Assembly: GCA_001460835.1 (NCBI GenBank)
Contig: CYKH01000659.1
Span: forward strand, 1-25,501
Length of the DNA stretch: 25,501 nucleotides
From: Bodo saltans
Taxonomy: Eukaryota > Euglenozoa > Kinetoplastea > Eubodonida > Bodonidae
Direction of reading: 5' to 3'
The first letter of the stretch is position 1, and every line of letters starts with the position of its first letter. The position numbers were made by a program, and so were the translations under genes. Positions 16,843-25,501 of the stretch are shown one piece after another. The notes under the pieces are model-generated. The model saw only the letters and a list, made by a program, of their open reading frames with translations. It made no database searches and had not been told where the DNA came from.

Positions 16843-17362
16843 GAGAGGTAACGAGAAAGTATGCAGAAAATGAGCTCTTATTGCGTCTTCTCACCTGCGG
16901 AATTATTACTTCAATATTCTTCTTCACACATTTGAGTTTGGTTGCGAACTATTAACAACAAACAAACGTTCTACCAACGAGAGATCAACAGAAGTAAGAA
17001 CGATAGTATGGGGCCAATTTTATTCGTTGAGGTCGTCTTTGTTCTCTGCTCTGTATTTAGGTGCAAACGTCGATGTTTTTTTCGTTGTTGTTTCACCTGC
17101 ACTAGTTAGCAGAAGATTTTTGTTGCAGGCAAAAAACCCTATTGTGCAAAAGCAAAATACTCATTTTTGCGCATCAGTGGTCGTTCTTGACCTCCAACAA
17201 TTACAAAAATAAACAAAAAACCAGCTAAAGACCGTGTCACCAGGGAAGACGACATAGGTTAGTGCGCCACAAAAAAGAAATCTAAGGTAGGAAAATTTGT
17301 CATCAAATAGTTAGGTTCGAAAGTGTGCTTGTAAGAGTTTTGTTCCACACACTCAACACCAA
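16843..17362 (+). other. Intergenic spacer, no gene recognised
   Basis: 520 nt, AT-rich, with T-rich stretches at about 17070-17130 containing TTGCAG (near 17124-17129) as a candidate acceptor for the kinase gene. A GGTTCGA at about 17313 resembles part of a tRNA B box, but no tRNA can be folded around it. Confidence 0.5.
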
Positions 17363-20300
17363 ATGACCCTCACAACGACGTCGATGTCGACCGAGCAACT
17401 GGCAGCAGCAAGCGACCAACCGATAGGGCATGCAACAACAACAACCGCAACAATCAGTTCCAGTTCGGCGGCGGATGTTCTCCCCATGGCTCTGTCCGCG
17501 CCAAGCCCTCGAACATCCAGTGCCAGACGCCAGCAGCTTCCAGAACAACAGCATACCACACCTATTAGCAGCAACGTTGCACCTTACGTGCAACAACTCC
17601 TACAGCAATGGGCAAATTTGCGAGTCCCTCTGCGAGACGCTGTCCAGGCAACTGCACAGTCACTACTACTGCAGGCACAGCAGCAGAACCTTTCTCAAGG
17701 TAGTACAGTGATGCACCACGTCGATGGATTCAACAGTGCGTTGAATGCTACCACGGCAGGTGGAGGCGGCTTGACAACACTCCCGTTTCTTCGCGGAACT
17801 GCACCTCGACGCGACTCAGCAGCTACTCACGACTTCCTTGTCAACGAACCCCGTCAACAAGACGGTGTTGGTCTCGCATCGGCACCACCGATCACCTCAT
17901 CCTCGACAAAAAGAGAAAATGAACACCCTCTATTGATGTCTGGCGTCGGCGCTGGATCGATGGCTGGCAGTGCTGCTGCTTCTACTGCCGCATCGTCAAC
18001 GTTAGCATCCTTTCCGACACGTACGTTCATGGAGGATTTAGTGGCAACAAATAGCACATCGGCTCGAGGGGGAGGAGAAAGAGGTGCAGCTTCCATCGCA
18101 GCAGCTTCAGGGAGCCAGACCGTATCGGCTGCCGTCGCCCCGCTCCACCAGCCTTTCTTAGACTTCGCGGCGAGTTTACTGTCAAATCCAGAAACTGGTG
18201 CACAAGAAGCCACGTCACCGTTGTCCGCCAACGGGGATCCCATCGCTGGGGTTGAGAATGATTCAGCTGCAGTCAGTGGGCCATCCTCCACCATCATGCC
18301 GTTTAATGATCCTCCTCCTGTCGCCGCCAAGGACACGCGCCAACTCTTACAACAACAGCAGCAACATTCAACAACAATGACACTGCAAACCGCTGGTGAT
18401 GTTCTGAACTCTCTCATTCTGCCGTATGTAGGCCAGGATGAGATGTTCCTTTCCAGCTGCACGATATTATTAGCAACACTTCAACAGCTAGTGGAGCACC
18501 TTGAGTCGTTCCAGAAGGGTGCGATGGAAGATGGATGTGCGGTGGTCGCGTCCTCGCCCCCGTCCCCCACTCAAGCATTGATTGCTGCGGTGGCTGCAGC
18601 TGCGGCCGAGAGGGTCCCCGCCAACCCTACTAGCTTTGTATCTGGTGGTGGTGGTGGTGCCGTGTCTAACGCTGCACACCCCGCCACGTCGGCAGTGAGC
18701 TCCATTGAGCACCAACTTCTCCAGCGAGCTCTCCAACAGCAGCAGCAGCACCATCATGGAACACCTAGTTCTCAACAACCACCGCTGTTACTCCCCCCAC
18801 CATCATCCGAGTCGACCCTATCGTCCCTTACCAGTGACCCAGCGGCGATTAGTCCCACTGCTGCAGCACTTCGGCACAAGAGTCCAAGTGGAACGCCAAC
18901 GACGACGGACCCACTGTTGCCCTTTAATTGTATTTCCTTTTCTGTTAGTGCTCGTCCAGCAGCGGCAGGTGGACCTCCACGAGGCCACCGCGTGGTGGCC
19001 GCAACGCACTCTGGCAACCCTCGTAGCAGCGAACTCGGAAGCTTTGTGTCGTACCTGTTCCCTCATTCTGTCGTCTTGACGAACAAACTGGTGCGGGACG
19101 AAGATGACGTTGGTATGAAACGACTCAACAACGAATACACATTTTTAGAAACACTAGGCCAAGGAACGTGCGGAAAAGTAAAACTTGCGTACAGTGCCAC
19201 GAGAGGCATCCCTGTGGCGGTCAAAATTGTGCGCCGAGGTGGCATGAATGCCGCCGCAAAACGCGGCCTTGGTGACGCATCTGGCTCGAAAGAGCTTGCT
19301 CTTCGTCAGGAAATTGCCGTCATGAAAAAGCTTCGCCACAAAAACATCGTCTCGCTCCTCGAGGTGATCGACGACCCGGCAGCGGAGAAAATGTATCTGG
19401 TCATGCAGTTTATCGACAAGGGCAGCGTCGGTGCGGTGCAACCAAATGGATCGTGCTCTGCAGTGGAGCCGGTGAGACTAGCGCAAATTGCGAGACAAAT
19501 TGCGTCTGGGTTGGACTATTTGCACTCCCACGGTGTTGTGCATCGTGACGTAAAACCTGAGAACATTCTTCATGACATGTCAGGAAATTGCCGTGAGGGA
19601 CGAGTGTACTTGGCAGATTTCAGTGTCGCGTCCACGTTCGGTGCCTCGCTGAGTATTTCCAAGAAAACAGACATGAATGAGGTGTCCGTGTCGCGTGGAC
19701 GAGCACCCACTACACTACATCACCACAACAACACCGATGGCCCGCACTACGGGTCGCTTCTCACACCAAACAATGCCGCGGCTGCAAATCATGGTGCAGA
19801 CTCCAACCCCGGGATCGTTGCCGTGGCGGGGACGCCGTTGTTCATCGCACCAGAGCTTCTTGTGAAGCGATTCGCTGTTGCTGCAGCCCGTGCAAGCCGC
19901 CACGCAGAAGAGGATGCCGAAGAAGATGACGATGTTGTTGGTGAGGACGGAGGCCGTACCGCCGCAGAGCAGCGCAAGAAGTCAAGAAGACTCGATTCCC
20001 TTTCCAACTCATCTGACACTTCATCCATGGACGAACTTCAAGCTGCCGACGCGTGGTCCTTCGGCGTCACGATGTTTGCCTTGTATTGTGGCAAAATTCC
20101 ATTCGAGACGATCGACAATGTCATTCGTTACGGAGATGGAGAAGTTGATTTGCCCCCTATTCAACAATTTGGATTCTTGGAGGACTCTGAGGTGTTTGAC
20201 ATGTCTGCTCTGCCCGAGCCCCTGCGAGTGACTCATGCGAAGGTGAAGCTTGCCTCAGCAAATGTACGGAGCTTGTGGTCGGCGTTGATCGCCTCTCTGT

Positions 20301-21292
20301 TAGACAGAAATCCGTTCGGCAGACCCAGTCCACGTGACGCGCGAAAAAAGATCAAGGACATTGAAAGCGAATATGGAACTCTTATCCGTGAGGAGCACGA
20401 CCTGCGCACTGCAATGGATGTGTTCGAACGCCACGGTAATGTTCTCGCCGATGGTAACAATGTTGTTGGTGGCGCCACCGCCGGTCGTGCTCGACGAGTG
20501 TCGATTGCCCAGCAGCGGCTTAGTGTTGCAAGTGCAATGTTGCTCGTGTCGAACAACGATTTGAACACTGCTATCACTGAGCTGCGTGTTAGCTTTGAAG
20601 ATGAAGATACGATGAGCTCACCGATGACGGCTAGTAGTCGTGCACAGGGCGGCCCCACGCCACGATCACCGACCACAGCGTTTGCTGCCCACCACTCCGT
20701 AGGTGCATCCACAGCGGGAGGAGGACCCTCATCGTTTCACTATGGGGGACGACCACCGCTGACGCATCCCACCGCCACTACGAACCATAGCGCACTGCAA
20801 AATGCTCTTCACATCCAACAGCAATTAGCCCAACAACACGTGACGCTTGTAGGAAGTGGCAGCGGAAGCACCGTGAGTGGCAGCGGTAACAGCAGTAGCA
20901 CAGAGGACTGCCTGCACAGCATCCGCATGCTGGCCGCCACCATCGGCAGGGCGATTGGAGGCGATCATCCTCCAACAACATCAGCAGGTCACCGCGCTGA
21001 TATTCCCGAGCACGGTAGTGTTGTTGTCACCAGTGGAGGAGCACCACAGCAGCAAAATGTAACCCACCTTGCCACACCATCGAGTGCCATCGATGTGCTT
21101 TCCGCTGATGAGATGCTCGCAGCCCACCAACATGCTGCCGACCCGCGTGATGCTGGCGCTGGATCGACGTCCGCAACCGTTGTGATGGCGACGAGTAGTG
21201 ATACGGATACACTCCTTCTTCGTCATCGACCGCAGCCGCCGCCGGCAGATGCCGCGCGAAATCCTCAGTCCCCATCCCGGAGAGTATCTTGA
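17363..21292 (+). CDS. CaMKK-like protein kinase A, with DFS in place of DFG
   Basis: 1309 residues. Residues 1-~590 are low-complexity Q/T/S/A/H. The kinase domain runs ~593-1010: glycine loop LGQGTCGKV (598-606), VAVK with K621, alpha-C Glu E650 in RQEIAVMKKLRHKNIVSLLE, HRDVKPEN (D729, N734), then ADFSVAS (752-754 = DFS) where DFG is expected. GTPLFIAPELL and DAWSFGVTMFALYCGKIPFE follow. EIAVMKKL..NIVSLLEVIDDP and the spacer between K621 and E650 resemble CaMKK, which has an Arg/Pro insert there. Such kinases phosphorylate the activation loop of other kinases (CaMKI/IV, AMPK/SNF1). Two acidic or low-complexity inserts of ~50-60 residues flank the APE motif. The C-terminal ~300 residues are low-complexity with no clear calmodulin-binding helix. 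DFS weakens the Mg-binding loop's usual form but keeps the Asp, so activity is possible. Paralogue of the next gene. Confidence 0.92.
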   Translation: MTLTTTSMSTEQLAAASDQPIGHATTTTATISSSSAADVLPMALSAPSPRTSSARRQQLPEQQHTTPISSNVAPYVQQLLQQWANLRVPLRDAVQATAQSLLLQAQQQNLSQGSTVMHHVDGFNSALNATTAGGGGLTTLPFLRGTAPRRDSAATHDFLVNEPRQQDGVGLASAPPITSSSTKRENEHPLLMSGVGAGSMAGSAAASTAASSTLASFPTRTFMEDLVATNSTSARGGGERGAASIAAASGSQTVSAAVAPLHQPFLDFAASLLSNPETGAQEATSPLSANGDPIAGVENDSAAVSGPSSTIMPFNDPPPVAAKDTRQLLQQQQQHSTTMTLQTAGDVLNSLILPYVGQDEMFLSSCTILLATLQQLVEHLESFQKGAMEDGCAVVASSPPSPTQALIAAVAAAAAERVPANPTSFVSGGGGGAVSNAAHPATSAVSSIEHQLLQRALQQQQQHHHGTPSSQQPPLLLPPPSSESTLSSLTSDPAAISPTAAALRHKSPSGTPTTTDPLLPFNCISFSVSARPAAAGGPPRGHRVVAATHSGNPRSSELGSFVSYLFPHSVVLTNKLVRDEDDVGMKRLNNEYTFLETLGQGTCGKVKLAYSATRGIPVAVKIVRRGGMNAAAKRGLGDASGSKELALRQEIAVMKKLRHKNIVSLLEVIDDPAAEKMYLVMQFIDKGSVGAVQPNGSCSAVEPVRLAQIARQIASGLDYLHSHGVVHRDVKPENILHDMSGNCREGRVYLADFSVASTFGASLSISKKTDMNEVSVSRGRAPTTLHHHNNTDGPHYGSLLTPNNAAAANHGADSNPGIVAVAGTPLFIAPELLVKRFAVAAARASRHAEEDAEEDDDVVGEDGGRTAAEQRKKSRRLDSLSNSSDTSSMDELQAADAWSFGVTMFALYCGKIPFETIDNVIRYGDGEVDLPPIQQFGFLEDSEVFDMSALPEPLRVTHAKVKLASANVRSLWSALIASLLDRNPFGRPSPRDARKKIKDIESEYGTLIREEHDLRTAMDVFERHGNVLADGNNVVGGATAGRARRVSIAQQRLSVASAMLLVSNNDLNTAITELRVSFEDEDTMSSPMTASSRAQGGPTPRSPTTAFAAHHSVGASTAGGGPSSFHYGGRPPLTHPTATTNHSALQNALHIQQQLAQQHVTLVGSGSGSTVSGSGNSSSTEDCLHSIRMLAATIGRAIGGDHPPTTSAGHRADIPEHGSVVVTSGGAPQQQNVTHLATPSSAIDVLSADEMLAAHQHAADPRDAGAGSTSATVVMATSSDTDTLLLRHRPQPPPADAARNPQSPSRRVS

Positions 21293-22578
21293 GACTAACA
21301 CATTAGAGGACACGAAGTCATACCATACCGTACCACCCCCTTCATACCGTCCAGTGCCTACATCGTCTAATTCTGTGCTAAGGCCTTTGTTGGGTTCCTT
21401 CCAGGAGGCGCAGAGCAGCCCCAGGGATTATCTATGCCAAGTCAAGCGAAACAAACACAAGGGAGATGTTCTTTTTTTGTTATCCCCCCGTTTCCTTTGT
21501 GTGTGTGCTTTCTTCCGCATTCTTCCCCTGCCACGTTTTGTTTCCCAAAGAAATAAGGTTCTTTGAAATCGAATACAACATCGTAGCGTCAACCCACTCC
21601 TTTGTTGCACTCCTTCACTCGGCGCGCACGAGGGAAAATTGCCGTTTTTCTCGCAATGTGTGCGTGTAGCTTCTCCCCTTTCTGTGTGCCCTCATTGACG
21701 TCAAGACACCTTCTTTCACTTGTCAACAAAAAAGCTGCTACATTCTCCACAACAAAGCACCTTCCCAACCCCCTCAAAAGCGGCGATGAGATGCGCAGCA
21801 AAACATTCACTGGTAGGAAAGATGGGCCAATTCCCACTCTCCTCCTCTCCGACATTTTTTTATTTCGTTCGTATAATTTTGCGCATGTGTAGCGCAAGGT
21901 GTGTCGTTCCTAGTTTTTTTGCTACATTGCATGCGCTACACCTGTTCGTTGTCACCTGCCTGGAGAAAGCACTTTTGGTCGCTTTGATGTGATTGACGCT
22001 GTCTTTTCTTGTTGCCCTCCTCTTCCTCGTTGTCCCCCCCTTCTGCTCGTTTTAGGTTCCTGGTTTGTTTGGTATGATTGCACGTTCATTCCAAGGAGGT
22101 GGTTTGTATTTTCCATACATGCTCTTTACTTGTGATGTTTCTGTTTGTGTTTGATAATGCCTTTTGTGTTGATTAAGCATTTTTTAAAAAAGGCTGTATC
22201 AAACAATTTTGCAAGATTTTTATGAGTGCGGGGAGCGGTCAAAAGGACTTGCACCTCCACTACCGCAAAACAACCAAAGACACCAACGGCAAAAAAGAGA
22301 ACATGCTAAAAGAAAATACCACCACTCTCCTGTTCGTAAAGTCACTTTTTTTCCCCTACATTTTTTTTCTTCCCTAAGCTGTTGGTTTGTGGCAGTGGGT
22401 GGCTTGTTTTATCTTGACTTTTCCCCTCCGATTGCGTTTACACATACATTTTACAGGAAGTGCAAATAGTCTCAGAATCACCAATACATATTGGTTATTT
22501 GTGGGAGTTATTTTGTGTTTTTAAGAATTCATTTCTGGTTTGTGTGTGCATTCCTTCCTGCAACGCCCCGTTTAAGAA
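21293..22578 (+). other. Intergenic region between the two kinases, no gene recognised
   Basis: 1.29 kb with dense pyrimidine tracts (for example about 21470-21545 and 22330-22375). A TTTTACAG (AG near 22455) and a TAAG ending at 22576 are both candidate acceptors for the second kinase. Short open frames are composition-driven and show no motif. Confidence 0.5.
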
Positions 22579-25501
22579 ATGCAAACTGCAAATGGATGGC
22601 CGCGGCCTGAGCCTCAGATCGATATGCAAGAGCTCGTGCGGTACCAACAGCAGCAGCTGCAGCAGCAACCGACGCTTGACATTTCACCCTCGCTTATCAG
22701 CGAAGCAGCCGCAGCGTCGCAGCACCAACAGCAACCGCCGAACAAACAAGTGCCCTACGCAACTCGGCACGGTGCTGGGGCAATGTCATCGTCGTCTCTC
22801 AGCCAAACAGCCACAACAACGGCTTCGTTGATTCCGCAGTCACTGAGAGACGGAGTGTTCGATGATGTTGTGAATATGTTATCATCGTTTTTCTCCGACT
22901 TTGACAAACTTGCCGGTGGGCTGAACATTGCGCTGTCGTTTGGAAACAACAACAACAACAACAACAACAACGGGGGTAATCGGGATTGTAGTGGCAGCGG
23001 TGGTTCGAGGAAACTGGGAGCATCAGTCGCAGCGGTGAACAACAACGTCAAACGTAGCAGCAATGGACATCGTCGGCACCGAAGCAATGATGGCGACATT
23101 GGAGAAGAAGGGAGCCCACCGCCTGGTGCTTCTCTCCTCTTCGCAGGGAGCACCGTGAGCGAGAAGACTGCCTCATCGTCCACACACTACAATGCAACAA
23201 CGTCGAACAGCGGCGGTGGTGGTACTGCAATGCTGAACTCCACCGTGAATTCTGTTTCTTCGCCAAGCTACGCAGCAGGCGCTGGCGGTGGCTCTGCTTC
23301 GAGCTATCACCAGCAGCAGCCCTGTGATCAGTGTGTGCAGCATCGTCGACAGCTCAACGCTGTCATATCGCTTATTGAACGACTTCGTCGGGATTTTAAG
23401 AGTCCTTCGACGATTCATCGATCGACAGGAGCCTCCATGCGAAACGTGCCAACTTTTTCCGGCGGTATGTTTCTGGGGGGCACAGTGGCGACAAGTTTTG
23501 GATCCCCGACGCTTGGCGCCAGCGCGTCGGCAGGCTTTTTTTACAATAGTAGTGGTGCCGTCTCCGGTAGCTACGCATTTCCAAAATCGTCGGCGTTTGA
23601 TCCTTCGTACGTGGGAGGAGGGCCGCAATCACCTAGCACGTTTAGCCGAGACGTCAGTGCGGGCGCTCGTCGATGGGAAGAAATGATTCCAAGGGAGTCC
23701 GTGGAGACGTCCTCCGACGGTGGTAGTTTGCGACAAGCAGCACCGCCACCCGCGCGACGTTTCACGCACGTTCCGCAGGATAACAACAAACACGAAGAGC
23801 AACGGCGAACGATTGAACAGTTTATTGCGACAACTGCGTTGGAAATGGCAGTTGCTGCAGGGCAGGGTAGCACTTCGTTTACGCCTCCCCTCGACGACCC
23901 GGCCTCCCCCGGACGCGATGGGTTCTTACGGGCAAGCCTAGCTACTGGCGGTAGCAGTGAAGATCATCAACAACAGAATCGCACGTCGCCGTCCAGGGTT
24001 GTCGTCCAGCCCCCGACATCACCTGGGATATTAAGCACTCCTGAGAGCACGATGGCGGTTGCCGTGTCTGCAACGACGTCGCCAAGCGCTCCTTCTGTGG
24101 CGTTTGTGCCCCATCACCAGCATCAACCACCACCACCACCACCAGCGCTTGGAACTTCCTTCGGCTTTGATCGACGAAACTCAGCGGCTTCGTTGTACCT
24201 AAAGCACCTTGTCACCGCTGCCCAGCAGACTATGCAATATGTTAGCAGTAGCAACAACCTCAACGATATTGGCAGCGGCAATAACACACCTCCTGGAACA
24301 ACGCTGTCCCCTCCTACCCTTCTCCCGCAACCCATCGTCGCCAGCATCAACTACAACAACAATAGCAACAGTTCCCCATCAGCGGCGGCGCAATCGCTTC
24401 CGCAAGGGGGAACGACCATCTCAGCGGACGCGTTGGCGAGCAACTCCCAGCACCACTCCAAGACGTCCTCCATTTTACTTGGAGGTGGAGCATTTCCTCC
24501 TGCCTTCATGAACTCGGCGTCGTTCTCGCTTTCTAACAATGGACAAAGTGCTACGGCGTTTGTTCAACAGCAGCAACACCATCAGAATCTCCCCCTGTCC
24601 CGCGGTGGGTCTCCGTCGCTTGCGTCGCTGCGCCAGCTGCGAGCAAAGGCTCCTCGTCGTGGCAGTGGCGGCGATGATAACGCATCCGATGCCGGCGACG
24701 ATGTAAGCGTTGCGTCCTTCCACCGCACCAGAGGGCTTGTGCTCACCAGCCAAGTGGATCTGACGGACGATGCAGCAGGCATGGAGCTTGTGAATCAGTA
24801 CATCCTCATGGACCAGCTCGGGGAGGGGGCGTGTGGCACCGTTCAACTTGCGTTCTGCACGGAGCGGCAGATTCCAGTCGCCATCAAAGAGGTCGATCGC
24901 CCGGCAAGGTTACGCGGGGCTCGGGGTGGTGCGGGTGTCGGTCGGTTTGGCGCAAAGTCTGAAGCAAAGGAAGCAGCGCTGTATCAAGAAATCGCCGTCA
25001 TGAAGAAATTGCGTCACAAGAACATTGTCTCTCTGTTCGAGGTCATTGACGATCCTGCGGCTTCCAAAATGTATCTGGTCATGCAATACATCGACAAGGG
25101 CAGCGTTGGGTCTGTGCGTAACGACGGGACGTGTGATTGCAGGGTGGAGCCGTACCGACTCGCCCAAATTGCCCGGCAAGTCGCGGCGGGATTGGACTAT
25201 TTGCACTCTCATGGGGTTGCGCACAGGGACTTGAAACCAGAAAACATCCTCCAAAATTCCAACGGCGACGTGTTCTTAGCGGATTTTGGGGCTGCAACGA
25301 TTTACCTCGAGGCTGACCACCAAAGCCACGCACCACCACCACCACCTGGTGTAGTTGTTGCAGGGGATAGTGAATGCAGTGAAGATCAACCTCCATCGTC
25401 CGCAACGATTCGAGGGGCACTTGGTCCGGCCATCACGTCGATAGGAGCGACGAGCAACTTTGATGGGTCGCCAAACGCGGCGGCAGGAGGAGCCGGTGGT
25501 G
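22579..25501 (+). CDS. CaMKK-like protein kinase B (3' end outside window)
   Basis: The frame is open from the ATG at 22579 to the window end: 974 codons, no stop. An in-frame TAA lies at 22573-22575, so this is the first possible Met (MQTANGWPRPEPQIDMQELV). Residues 1-~735 are low-complexity, with N9, QQQ and P6 runs and a small CDQC-type CxxC (PCDQCVQH). The kinase domain begins ~738: LGEGACGTV (747-755), VAIK with K770, an Arg/Gly-rich insert (RPARLRGARGGAGVGRFG, 774-791) matching the place of the CaMKK RP insert, alpha-C E804 in LYQEIAVMKKLRHKNIVSLF, HRDLKPEN (D884) and a normal ADFGAAT (D902). The window ends within a low-complexity activation-segment insert. It shares long near-identical stretches with kinase A (KMYLVMQ, IDKGSVG, LDYLHSHG), so the two arose by tandem duplication. 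Unlike kinase A, all catalytic motifs visible here are canonical. Confidence 0.92.
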   Translation, partial: MQTANGWPRPEPQIDMQELVRYQQQQLQQQPTLDISPSLISEAAAASQHQQQPPNKQVPYATRHGAGAMSSSSLSQTATTTASLIPQSLRDGVFDDVVNMLSSFFSDFDKLAGGLNIALSFGNNNNNNNNNGGNRDCSGSGGSRKLGASVAAVNNNVKRSSNGHRRHRSNDGDIGEEGSPPPGASLLFAGSTVSEKTASSSTHYNATTSNSGGGGTAMLNSTVNSVSSPSYAAGAGGGSASSYHQQQPCDQCVQHRRQLNAVISLIERLRRDFKSPSTIHRSTGASMRNVPTFSGGMFLGGTVATSFGSPTLGASASAGFFYNSSGAVSGSYAFPKSSAFDPSYVGGGPQSPSTFSRDVSAGARRWEEMIPRESVETSSDGGSLRQAAPPPARRFTHVPQDNNKHEEQRRTIEQFIATTALEMAVAAGQGSTSFTPPLDDPASPGRDGFLRASLATGGSSEDHQQQNRTSPSRVVVQPPTSPGILSTPESTMAVAVSATTSPSAPSVAFVPHHQHQPPPPPPALGTSFGFDRRNSAASLYLKHLVTAAQQTMQYVSSSNNLNDIGSGNNTPPGTTLSPPTLLPQPIVASINYNNNSNSSPSAAAQSLPQGGTTISADALASNSQHHSKTSSILLGGGAFPPAFMNSASFSLSNNGQSATAFVQQQQHHQNLPLSRGGSPSLASLRQLRAKAPRRGSGGDDNASDAGDDVSVASFHRTRGLVLTSQVDLTDDAAGMELVNQYILMDQLGEGACGTVQLAFCTERQIPVAIKEVDRPARLRGARGGAGVGRFGAKSEAKEAALYQEIAVMKKLRHKNIVSLFEVIDDPAASKMYLVMQYIDKGSVGSVRNDGTCDCRVEPYRLAQIARQVAAGLDYLHSHGVAHRDLKPENILQNSNGDVFLADFGAATIYLEADHQSHAPPPPPGVVVAGDSECSEDQPPSSATIRGALGPAITSIGATSNFDGSPNAAAGGAGG
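22945..22971 (+). repeat. AAC trinucleotide repeat encoding Asn9
   Basis: Nine uninterrupted AAC codons in the N-terminal region of kinase B; a pure-codon microsatellite. Confidence 0.95.

Noticed and set aside
17311-17325. GGTTCGA resembling a tRNA B box
   Set aside because: No A box at the right distance upstream and no acceptor-stem pairing could be found.
21602-21892. 96-codon open frame between the kinases
   Set aside because: Composition follows the T-rich spacer and no domain or homology is recognisable.

Overview
The window looks like nuclear DNA of a kinetoplastid flagellate, most probably a free-living bodonid such as Bodo saltans. This is inference, not a database match. All the credible genes lie on the + strand, have no visible introns, and are separated by T/pyrimidine-rich spacers with AG acceptors. 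That is the layout of kinetoplastid polycistronic transcription with spliced-leader trans-splicing. The proteins are long and rich in Q, N, S, T, H and G homopolymers, and one is a large multipass surface protein of a kind expected in bodonids.

Layout. 1-116: pieces of a short dispersed repeat that carries a polypyrimidine/AG signal. 220-1388: coiled-coil protein with an apparent frame break near 375. 1577-6211: large secreted/membrane protein with a repetitive ectodomain and about six or seven C-terminal membrane spans; its last codons lie in a second copy of the dispersed repeat. 6212-7186: spacer with the second polypyrimidine/AG copy, a hairpin, and most of a 349-bp tandem duplication of the next gene's 5' flank and first codons. 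7187-12307: 1706-residue protein whose residues ~970-1380 resemble the ExoY/CyaA/edema-factor class of nucleotidyl cyclases. 12744-13838: ankyrin-repeat protein with an MGC lipidation start. 13839-15291: long T-rich spacer with a TG microsatellite. 15292-16842: mitochondrial processing peptidase beta-type M16 protein. 17363-21292 and 22579 to beyond 25501: two tandem paralogous CaMKK-like protein kinases with very long low-complexity N-termini. The first has DFS in place of DFG; the second is cut by the window end.

How the genes relate. Only the kinase pair is a clear family unit. The peptidase is housekeeping. Ca2+/calmodulin is a loose common theme: CaMKK-like kinases lie in the same stretch as a domain whose best-known bacterial relatives are calmodulin-activated. 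Neighbouring genes in kinetoplastid arrays are often unrelated, so I do not propose a functional operon. The most novel item is the ExoY/edema-factor-like domain in a eukaryotic gene. Next is the dispersed repeat, which appears upstream of two genes, at the 3' end of one coding region, and inside a third.
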